Positions 16,904-23,843 of a stretch of 64,000 bases of DNA are shown piece by piece. The position numbers and the translations under genes were made by a program. A model generated the notes under the pieces. The model had not been told where the DNA came from. It saw nothing but the letters and a program-made list of their open reading frames with translations, and ran no database searches. The number at the start of each line of letters is the position of its first letter. The first letter of the stretch is position 1. Source of the stretch: Petralouisia muris (GTDB lineage: Bacteria; Bacillota; Clostridia; Lachnospirales; Lachnospiraceae); NCBI RefSeq assembly GCF_004793545.1, contig NZ_SRYA01000017.1:1-64000 (forward strand), in the 5' to 3' direction.

Positions 16904-17963
16904 TGTTTTTTTTCTCCCAATTACCTATCTTTTTTTCTTCATTTCTCTGTATCAACGCCTGACTCACTTCATACTGAGGCTGCAAATTCCCCGTTCTCTG
17001 CATCAATGTCCGACTCGCTTCATACTGAAGCTCCAGATTCCCCGTTCTCTGCCCCAAGGTCCTGCGCACCACATACTGAGGCTGACGGTTATCCGCCAGA
17101 AACATCCGGCCCACATATTCTCCAATCAGACCCATAAACAGCAGCATAATCCCTGAAAAAAAGCAGATTGCAATCATCAAAGACGTCCACCCTGCCACGC
17201 TTGCCTGAAAAATAATTTTCTTTGCAAATACTCCAAACGCCCCGGCAATCCCAATCAGGGAAAAACAAATTCCCAGCCAAATTGCCATGCGCAGGGGAAC
17301 CACCGAAAATCCCAGAACATTTGACCAAAGCCGGATCAATGCTTTCAGATTATAATTGGATTTTCCCTCTTCCCGTTCAAAATGTTCCACCGGAATGCAG
17401 GTTATCTTTTGGGTTGTCCGCAAAAACAGCCCCTGCAGATAGGCGTAAGGGTTTTGGTACTGTATCACATAATCCCGGACAAATTTCCGGATCACCCAGA
17501 AGCTGGAAGTCTTTAAATCTTTAGGCTTTCCAATCAGCTTCCGCACCGTCCAAAAATTGACTGCGCTTCCCAGATTCCGATACCAACTGTGTTTTTTCCG
17601 TGGATAATAGGCATACACAATGTCCCAGCCCTGTTCTATTTCCTCCAGTAATTTATGAATCTGGCTGGGATGAGTCTGCATATCGTCATCCATGGCGATG
17701 ATATAATCCCCCTGGGCATAATTCAATCCTGCCATTACCGCATTGTGCTGCCCTGCATTTTTGGCAAGATCAATAACCATCACATTCTTATAAGCCGCCG
17801 CCAGTTCCGAAAGCGCCTGAAAGGTTGCCCCTCCATCCGGCGACGCATCGTTTACCAGAATAAATTCCACTTCTTTTCCTTTCATTTCCTGCATAGTCAA
17901 AAGAACTACTTTGGAAATGGTTTTGCCGGAATTATAGCAGGGTATTACAATTGAATATTTCAT
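16758..17963 (-). CDS. GT2 polyprenyl-phosphate glycosyltransferase with repeat tail
   Basis: Residues 1-230 form a GT-A domain: SIVIPCYNSGKTISK, then the DDDMQTHPSQI metal site typical of ArnC/DPM1-like enzymes. Two membrane segments follow at about 230-300. This family moves a sugar from a nucleotide onto undecaprenyl phosphate on the inner face of the membrane. After the normal end near EYVGRMFLADN the protein runs on for about 100 residues: three 17-residue repeats (RQPQYVVRRTLGQRTGN and two related units) and a charged tail read out of frame over the next gene. The start is ATG 17963, with GGAG six bases upstream. A frameshift in the repeats probably created the overlap. Confidence 0.85.
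   Translation of the reverse strand: MKYSIVIPCYNSGKTISKVVLLTMQEMKGKEVEFILVNDASPDGGATFQALSELAAAYKNVMVIDLAKNAGQHNAVMAGLNYAQGDYIIAMDDDMQTHPSQIHKLLEEIEQGWDIVYAYYPRKKHSWYRNLGSAVNFWTVRKLIGKPKDLKTSSFWVIRKFVRDYVIQYQNPYAYLQGLFLRTTQKITCIPVEHFEREEGKSNYNLKALIRLWSNVLGFSVVPLRMAIWLGICFSLIGIAGAFGVFAKKIIFQASVAGWTSLMIAICFFSGIMLLFMGLIGEYVGRMFLADNRQPQYVVRRTLGQRTGNLELQYEASRTLMQRTGNLQPQYEVSQALIQRNEEKKIGNWEKKNIEKAGEKEINGIGSRSVSGSADQTGKEHGDRNFGGERPGELSGVCLRG
16940..17096 (-). repeat. 51-bp tandem repeat in the GT2 gene tail
   Basis: Three copies of a 51-bp unit, encoding 17-residue repeats with the pattern (N)xxxQYxxxxxLxQRxxN. The second and third units are the most alike, sharing a long block from the Pro/Arg codons to the CATACTGA stretch on the plus strand. 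Confidence 0.8.
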
Positions 17964-18057
17964 CTCTGCTCCACTCACTTCTTCCCTGATTTTCTCTGTT
18001 TTTCAATTCTCTATCATTCAAACATCTGCAAAATTTTTTGAGCCGCATCGTAAAAAC

Positions 18058-19203
18058 TCAGAATTGCCGATAAAAATTCTTCACTTCTGATGCCACATAG
18101 CGGATTTGCTCTTCTTTCAGCCCATCGTACATAGGCAGGCGAAGCAGACGATTGCTTTCCCGGGTGGTGTTCCTGTCCTGCCCGTGGAACCTTCCGTACT
18201 TTTGTCCCGCTTCGGAAGAATGGAGGGGCACATAATGAAATACAGCGGAAATTCCTTTCTCTTTCAAATATTGCAGCAACGCCGTGCGTTCCTCCAAATC
18301 TTTCGCTTTGATATAAAACATATGCCCGTTATGTACACAGCCCTTTGGCACAACAGGAAGTTCAATGTCCCCTGCAGCCTCCAATTCCTGCAGCAATTCA
18401 TAATACAGGCTCCAGCTGCTGATCCGTCTCCTATTCACCGCTTCCGCTTCTTCTAATTGAGCCCAGAGATAAGCGGCGTTCAGGTCGCTGGGCAGATAAG
18501 AAGAGCCTGCTTCCTTCCAGGAATATTTATCAATTTCTCCCCGGAAAAACTGGCTTCGGTTGGTGCCCTTCTCCCGGATAATTTCCGCATTCAGAATATC
18601 TTTCTGATTTTTAAGCAGAATTGCGCCGCCTTCCCCCATGCTGTAGTTTTTTGTCTCATGAAAGCTGTAACAGCCATAATCCCCGATGGCTCCCAGAGAC
18701 CTTCCTTGATAGGTGCACAATACCGCCTGGGCTGCATCTTCAATGATTTTTAACTGATGCTTTTTGGCAATCCGGCAGATTGTGTCCATCTCACAGGAAA
18801 TTCCGGCATAATGCACCACGGCGATTGCTTTTGTCCTGGGCGTTATGGCATCTTCAATCAGGGCTTCATCCAGATTCATTGTGTCCTTGCGAATATCCAC
18901 AAAGACTGCCCTTGCGCCCCGCAGTACAAATGCATCCGCAGTAGACACAAAGGTATAGGAAGGCATAATCACTTCATCTCCAGGCCCGATACCGGACAGC
19001 AGCGCCGCCATCTCCAACGCATGGGTGCAGGATGTGGTCAGCAGCGCCCCTGCTGCTTTTGCCTGCGCTTTCATCCATTCCGTGCACTTTCCGGTATAAA
19101 ACCCATCTCCGCATATTTTCTGGCGGGCAACGGCATCCTCCATATACTGGAAAGCTTTGGGATGAAAGGGCGGAATATTAAAATGGACCTTTTGTTCCTC
19201 CAT
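18058..19203 (-). CDS. rffA: dTDP-4-amino-4,6-dideoxygalactose-type aminotransferase
   Basis: This 381-residue DegT/DnrJ/EryC1/StrS-family PLP aminotransferase belongs to the RffA/WecE group. Visible are GALLTTSCTHALEMAALL at the cofactor phosphate site, IIEDAAQAV, and the Schiff-base lysine in YSFHETKNYSMGEGG (about residue 183). The known enzyme adds an amino group from glutamate to a dTDP-4-keto-6-deoxy sugar. It is the first gene of the glycan operon, with a strong promoter just upstream, and the amine it makes could be the target of the ATP-grasp and CapK-like enzymes downstream. The start is ATG 19203, with AAGGATAAGG upstream. The exact sugar is inferred. Confidence 0.85.
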   Translation of the reverse strand: MEEQKVHFNIPPFHPKAFQYMEDAVARQKICGDGFYTGKCTEWMKAQAKAAGALLTTSCTHALEMAALLSGIGPGDEVIMPSYTFVSTADAFVLRGARAVFVDIRKDTMNLDEALIEDAITPRTKAIAVVHYAGISCEMDTICRIAKKHQLKIIEDAAQAVLCTYQGRSLGAIGDYGCYSFHETKNYSMGEGGAILLKNQKDILNAEIIREKGTNRSQFFRGEIDKYSWKEAGSSYLPSDLNAAYLWAQLEEAEAVNRRRISSWSLYYELLQELEAAGDIELPVVPKGCVHNGHMFYIKAKDLEERTALLQYLKEKGISAVFHYVPLHSSEAGQKYGRFHGQDRNTTRESNRLLRLPMYDGLKEEQIRYVASEVKNFYRQF

Positions 19204-19253
19204 GTTTCGTCACCTTATCCTTTTAATTTATCTTTTTCGCAAATATACTTTTT

Positions 19254-19282
19254 ATAGTATTCCTAAATTTTAGGATTGTCAA
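19254..19282 (-). promoter_or_regulatory. Glycan operon promoter with a palindrome in its spacer
   Basis: On the minus strand TTGACA (19277-19282), a 17-bp spacer and TACTAT (19254-19259). The spacer contains the perfect 7-1-7 palindrome TCCTAAATTTTAGGA (19261-19275), placed where a repressor would block polymerase. Confidence 0.8.
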
Positions 19283-19732
19283 TAATTATTTCATAAATAT
19301 TTTGAATTGAATCCTTGAATTTATGATTTTTACATCAACTATTTCTGATGTATGCAACGGCAGATAAACATTTTCACTGATTCTGTCCCTGGAATTACCA
19401 TTGAAGAATTCATTAATTTTATGAAATATTCCTTTGATTTTCTATAATTTTATGATTGCATAACTATTTTTTACTAATTATCTTTAAAATAAGGATTTTC
19501 AATATATTTAGGATTTTTTTGTCTATAATATACTTGCCTGGATCTTTTGAATCACTGATTTTATGTGAGAGTCTCTCCAATTATTGGAATATTCAGATGT
19601 TTTTTGATAAGCCGAATGCGTTCCCAGCCGCTGCCGGCTATAGTTGAAACTGTAATGAAACAGGCAAATGCGGAAACTCAGGCGAATCTGCTTTTCTTAG
19701 AAATAACACGATTTTATCTATGAGGTATTAAC
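19283..19732. other. AT-rich control region between glycan operon and XRE gene
   Basis: No real gene is visible. A 31-codon ORF (19352-19447) has no ribosome site. The motif AGGATT recurs at 19272, 19492 and 19510, and inverted at 19310, partly as AGGATT(T/G)TCAAT. A TATAAT at 19524-19529 could drive the XRE gene but has no good -35 box. The pattern suggests several regulator sites shared by two divergent genes. Confidence 0.5.
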
Positions 19733-20125
19733 ATGCAGCTTGGAGATCATTTAAGAAATATCAGGGAATCCAGAGATTTAAAACAGACGGACGTAGCCAA
19801 AGCTACTCACATCAGCAATAAGATTTTGTCCAATTATGAGCGGAACATCTGCTATCCTACCATTGATAATCTGATTGAGCTGTGCAGGTTTTATCAGATT
19901 TCCGCTGATTATCTTTTGATGCTGACCGATAAGAAAACCGAACCGAAAACGGTGGCGCATGATTTTCCAATCAGTTCTGATGAGAAACGGGTGATACAGT
20001 ATTACCGTCGACTGAACGAGGAGAATCGGGACTGTATCCGGGGACTTATGGTATCTTATTACAAGGAACAAAAGTCGGATGCCCGGTCCCTTCCCCATTT
20101 GCGTGAAAATGACTTTGTTCTATAA
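19733..20125 (+). CDS. XRE-family regulator divergent from the glycan operon
   Basis: This 130-residue protein has an N-terminal Cro/C1 helix-turn-helix at about residues 5-62 (LRNIRESRDLKQTDVAKATH, ISNKILSNYERN) and a helical C-terminal part (SSDEKRVIQYYRRLNEENRD) that probably dimerises. It is transcribed away from the rffA-led operon across a 529-bp region with a palindromic operator in the operon promoter, so control of that operon is a reasonable inference. The start is ATG 19733; the upstream sequence has only a weak GAGG site. Confidence 0.85.
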   Translation: MQLGDHLRNIRESRDLKQTDVAKATHISNKILSNYERNICYPTIDNLIELCRFYQISADYLLMLTDKKTEPKTVAHDFPISSDEKRVIQYYRRLNEENRDCIRGLMVSYYKEQKSDARSLPHLRENDFVL

Positions 20126-20145
20126 CATTTTTTGAAAATGAAACT

Positions 20146-20242
20146 GGGGCTGTGGGAAAATGAATTTTATACAAAAGATATGGTATGAACTCAAGAGAGT
20201 CATACGATACATTATGTAAGCCAGTCATTTTCCGACAGCCCC
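20146..20242. repeat. Small MITE-like element or long-stem terminator
   Basis: Arms at 20146-20163 and 20225-20242 match at 17 of 18 bases (GGGGCTGTCGGAAAATGA type) around 61 bp of AT-rich sequence. The right arm is followed by GGTTTTTATTT. It can act as the terminator of the XRE gene, and its GGGGCTGT ends resemble transposon ends. Confidence 0.55.
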
Positions 20243-20417
20243 GGTTTTTATTTCTTTCACGGATTTCATCCTCCGCTACTTGCAGCGTTCTGAAATAAGA
20301 AGCTGAAATTGCTGTCATATCTAAAATTGTTTACTCTTTAAAAGACAGCACATTTTTCACCATAAACTGCGCCAGCATTTCTTCTCGCCTCCTATTCTAT
20401 ATAATAGACCATATCCT

Positions 20418-20921
20418 TTACTGATTTTGCTCCCTAATCAGCTTATCCAGCCTTTTGATGATAAGAGCAGCCAATATGCCAATCACTGTCCCTGCAAGGG
20501 TGCCGGACAGAACCAGAACCGGAAAGTAGTACAAAAGCCTGGCGTTTTCCACCACCAGGACTGCCGCCATAATTTGCCCCAAATTATGAAACACGCCGCC
20601 CAGGACGCTGACTCCTGTGACAGAAAACAGCTTGATTCTGCGGGCGCCTATCATTGCCAAAAGGCTTAATATCCCCCCTGCCAGACTGTACAGCATGGCG
20701 GCAGGATTCCCAAAGGTAAACCCATTCAGTACAATCCGCACCAAAGAAAGGGTACAGGCTTCTTTCACTCCCATGGTATATAATGCGACAATCGTCACCA
20801 GATTGGCCAGCCCCAGCTTCACTCCCGGAATTCCCAGATTAATTGGAATCAAAAATTCAATATAGGAAAGGACAAATGCCAATGCCGTAAGCATTCCCAT
20901 ATAAGCTGTTTTCTTCGCCAC
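20418..20921 (-). CDS. Gx transporter family protein (heptaprenyl diphosphate synthase component I-like)
   Basis: This 167-residue integral membrane protein has about five segments and matches the Hpre_diP_synt_I / Gx transporter family. FVLSYIEFLIPINLGIPGVKLGLANLVTI and GGVFHNLGQI are the conserved parts (shown here in pieces of the protein at residues 17-45 and 108-117). Despite the old name, these are thought to be small-molecule (ECF-S-like) transporters that occur with flavinylation genes. It follows the NusG-II and apbE genes on the same strand, separated by 56 bp. The start is ATG 20921. The substrate is unknown. Confidence 0.8.
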   Translation of the reverse strand: MAKKTAYMGMLTALAFVLSYIEFLIPINLGIPGVKLGLANLVTIVALYTMGVKEACTLSLVRIVLNGFTFGNPAAMLYSLAGGILSLLAMIGARRIKLFSVTGVSVLGGVFHNLGQIMAAVLVVENARLLYYFPVLVLSGTLAGTVIGILAALIIKRLDKLIREQNQ

Positions 20922-20977
20922 CGTTTCCTCCTTACCCTTTTCCCTTTCAGCATAAAAGTATGCTTAAGGCTTCCTCC

Positions 20978-21361
20978 TTACTTCGTGCTTCCGTCAATTT
21001 CAGTTTCACCGCCGTTTTCAATTTCCACCACAATTTTGTTGGGAAGGCAGACCAGGCTTTCTCCTCGGTTCTGCACCGGACGGTGATTCACGCATATTTT
21101 ATCCGGGCAGGAAGCCTCTGTAATATCTGCTTTGCCATCCCGAATTTCCAGTATGTTGTATCCGCCGGATTCTGCCTGAATCGTCACGCTTGTATCATGA
21201 TCCAAAGGATAACTCCCCTGCACTTCACCGTCCAGATATACCACAGCCTGGGCTTCTTTTGTATTTTTTGCTGAAAACAGAGAAATAAAGCCATACACGG
21301 CCAGGGCTGCCGCCAGCAAAACTACAATTAAAATCACATCATTCTTTTTCATGAAATTCAA
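20978..21361 (-). CDS. NusG domain II-containing exported protein
   Basis: This 127-residue protein has an N-terminal membrane anchor (VILIVVLLAAALAVYGFISLF, residues 9-29) and a NusG_II-type beta domain outside. The ending SCPDKICVNHRPVQNRGESLVCLPNKIVVEI is typical of the family, with the C-x4-C pattern and the second CLPN motif. Despite its name it has no link to transcription factor NusG. These proteins are found with ApbE and Gx transporters in extracytoplasmic flavin-related gene groups. It overlaps the end of apbE by 23 bp, so the two are translated together. Confidence 0.85.
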   Translation of the reverse strand: MNFMKKNDVILIVVLLAAALAVYGFISLFSAKNTKEAQAVVYLDGEVQGSYPLDHDTSVTIQAESGGYNILEIRDGKADITEASCPDKICVNHRPVQNRGESLVCLPNKIVVEIENGGETEIDGSTK

Positions 21362-22397
21362 ATCCGCTGCTGCAGCGAATCCCTCCGTCTTTCATTACCC
21401 ACAGGGCTTCTGTCCCAGGCAGCGATTCTGCCAATTCCAGGCCCTCCGAAACTTCCATATTAAACAGAGCTGTTGACAATGCGTCCGCCATGCCGGAATC
21501 ATTGGTCAGCACCGATACGGAAGGAACATACTCCGGGGGCATTCCCGTTTCCGGGTTGATAATATGGCAGTAGCGTTTCCCGTCCACCATGTAATAACGC
21601 TGATAATCTCCGCTGGTTACAATGGTTTGATCTGCAAGTTCCACTGTCCCAATATAAGCCTCAGAACTTTCCAAATCCGGATTTTCAATGCCTACCAGCC
21701 AGGGAGTATTGTCCGCTTTGGCGCCTACTGCGCTGACATTTCCGCCTACGCTGATTAAGAAATGATCCATCCCCAATTCTTTTGCATATTCTGTAATCCG
21801 CTGCACCGCATATCCTTTCCCGATGCTTCCCACATCCAGGGACATTTCCCCGTCTTCCAGAAATACCGTTGCCTGATTTTCATCAATCACCAGCCTGGAA
21901 ATATCCGTATGGGCCGCCATTTCCTGTATCAATTCTTCCGGCGGCACCTGGGCGCCGGCCGGATCAGCCATGCCCTGCTCCCGATATTCATGCCAGATCG
22001 ACAAAACGCTTCCGTAGGCAATGTTGATTTGCCCATTTGTTTTCTGGTGCATCTCTATCCCCAGCTTTAACAGTTCTATAATTTCCTCATCCACTGGAAT
22101 CGGTGATTTGCCGGCGTTATCATTGATGCTCTTTAGATTATTTATCCCATCATAGGTATGATAAATATCAAAAAGTTGATGATAATGCATCAGCTTTTCC
22201 TGCAAAAGCTTTGTCTGCTCCTCAAACGCCTCCTGGCTCTTCGCATATCCAGTAATCGTCGTTACCGTATCAAAGCTGTCGAAAAAGCTGGTTTCATACC
22301 GATTCCGTTCTTTCTTTCCCTGCTGCATGGCTGCAATTCCCACAAGAAGCAGAACCGCCAGCAGCAAAATTCCTGCATGCTGCACTCTTTTTCCCAT
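21339..22397 (-). CDS. apbE: FAD:protein FMN transferase
   Basis: This 352-residue protein has a membrane anchor at residues 8-26. ApbE/FmnB enzymes move FMN from FAD to a Thr in target proteins outside the membrane, using magnesium. Visible are FDTVTTITGY near the start, DVGSIGKGYAV (FAD-binding), FLISVGGNVSAVG, the HIINPETGMP motif, and VLTNDSGMADALSTALF near the end with the metal-binding Asp. It is the first of the apbE, NusG-II, Gx group on this strand and follows the PrsA-like gene by about 108 bp. The flavinylated target is not in the window. Confidence 0.92.
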   Translation of the reverse strand: MGKRVQHAGILLLAVLLLVGIAAMQQGKKERNRYETSFFDSFDTVTTITGYAKSQEAFEEQTKLLQEKLMHYHQLFDIYHTYDGINNLKSINDNAGKSPIPVDEEIIELLKLGIEMHQKTNGQINIAYGSVLSIWHEYREQGMADPAGAQVPPEELIQEMAAHTDISRLVIDENQATVFLEDGEMSLDVGSIGKGYAVQRITEYAKELGMDHFLISVGGNVSAVGAKADNTPWLVGIENPDLESSEAYIGTVELADQTIVTSGDYQRYYMVDGKRYCHIINPETGMPPEYVPSVSVLTNDSGMADALSTALFNMEVSEGLELAESLPGTEALWVMKDGGIRCSSGFEFHEKE

Positions 22398-22504
22398 TTT
22401 AAACAGTCCTTTAGTAAAATTCTCCCTTTCAGCCGTCAGGATATCATGTCATCATTTCATGCCCGCCAATCCGTCCGCTAAAAGGGAAAATCCATCTTTG
22501 TCAT

Positions 22505-23707
22505 CTATTCCTCTGTACCAGCATTCTCTTCTGCATCCCCGCTATCTCCGAGATTTTCATTATCTTCTGCGTCGCTGCTGTCTTCGCTCTCTCCTGCATC
22601 GCTGCCTTCTTCACTCTCTCCTGCATCGCTGCCTTCTTCGGCGCCTTCGCTCTCTCCTGCGTTGCTGTCCTCTTCGGCGCCTTCGCTGTCTTTCGCTTCC
22701 TCCTGCTTAATGGTAAAAAGATCATCAAATGTTACCTTTGCCCATTCCTTTTCATTTACTTCATATTTCACGTCTTCCTTATAGCCGTCGCACACTTCTG
22801 TATAGTGATCGCTCTGACGCTTTTCCACAATTTCCTTTTTCTTACTTTCGGTAGCTTCTTCATCAAAGGTACTCTCCATACGGGCTACAAAAAATGCTTC
22901 CTCGCCGGTAAGAACTGGGCTGATTTCTCCGTCCTTTAACTTGTCTGCGCCTTCAATCAGCGCCGCATCCAGAGTTTCTTCGTCTGCACCGTAAGACTTA
23001 TTCTCTGTAACAGTATATCCTGCCGCTTCTGCCGCCCCTTTAAAATCGTCCTTGGCGGAAGCTGCAAAAGCTTCTACTTCTTTTTTCAGATTTTCTTTTT
23101 CTTCTTCGGTATACTCTTTGGTATTCCCTTCCTCGTCTGTGGTGGATTTGCTGTTCACTTCCACATAACTGATGGTTTTCTGAGCTGCTTCCTCATCAGA
23201 AACCTCGGTGTCAGCTTCTGCTTCAATGGCAGCCTGCATTTTGAACTGAATCGTATTCAGCCGAAGCATTTCTTTTACATATTCCTGGGTGGCTCCCATC
23301 TGGCTGATAGCTTCCTTGGTGTTATCCTCCATAAACTTTGCGGCTGCCTCGTCCATTTTGGCAAGCTCTTCCTCTGTGATTTCCACATTATAATCTCCCA
23401 TGTGGTCTTCTAACAGATACAAAAGTTCAATAGTTTCTGCCACATTATTTTTCACAGAGGTAACCATATCCGTGCCTTCGCCGAATAAGTCCTGAGACCA
23501 GAAGCCAGTTCCAAACATACCGGTAAACTGCCCGTCATAGATGGCCTGCTGATACCGCGCCATAAAATTCATAAACCCAAGGGAAATCTCCTCTCCCTCC
23601 AATGTTGCTCCTGTTTTCTGTCCATCTATGGAATTGCCGCATCCGGTCAGAACAGATACGCCCATTGCCGCTGCCAGCAATAAGGGAACTAATCGTTTTA
23701 CTTTCAT
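22505..23707 (-). CDS. PrsA/SurA-like foldase lipoprotein with acidic tail
   Basis: This is a lipoprotein of about 400 residues. The lipobox VLTGC puts the lipidated Cys at residue 23. Residues 60-190 form a SurA_N-like helical chaperone region, and residues about 200-330 hold a diverged PpiC-like part (KDGEISPVLTGEEAFFVARMES). The key rotamase residues are not clear, so it may be a chaperone only. The last ~70 residues are Glu/Ser/Asp/Ala repeats (GSDAGESE units), low-complexity and very acidic. The start is ATG 23707, with AGGAGGAT upstream. It lies after mfd, as in many Clostridia. Confidence 0.8.
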   Translation of the reverse strand: MKVKRLVPLLLAAAMGVSVLTGCGNSIDGQKTGATLEGEEISLGFMNFMARYQQAIYDGQFTGMFGTGFWSQDLFGEGTDMVTSVKNNVAETIELLYLLEDHMGDYNVEITEEELAKMDEAAAKFMEDNTKEAISQMGATQEYVKEMLRLNTIQFKMQAAIEAEADTEVSDEEAAQKTISYVEVNSKSTTDEEGNTKEYTEEEKENLKKEVEAFAASAKDDFKGAAEAAGYTVTENKSYGADEETLDAALIEGADKLKDGEISPVLTGEEAFFVARMESTFDEEATESKKKEIVEKRQSDHYTEVCDGYKEDVKYEVNEKEWAKVTFDDLFTIKQEEAKDSEGAEEDSNAGESEGAEEGSDAGESEEGSDAGESEDSSDAEDNENLGDSGDAEENAGTEE

Positions 23708-23843
23708 AATATCCTCCTGTGTATTCTCTTTTCTCTGGATTGCCTGAGGATAAATTCTCAGGCATACTGTTGATATTATAATTCTTTTTTCCCCTGGTAG
23801 CAACTGTTTTCACAAGATTTTCATGTTTCCTGGCACTTCTCCA

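Noticed and set aside
20046-20318. 90-codon minus-strand frame over the XRE 3' end and the small inverted-repeat element
   Set aside because: It reads through a terminator-like repeat, overlaps a clear gene and shows no family.
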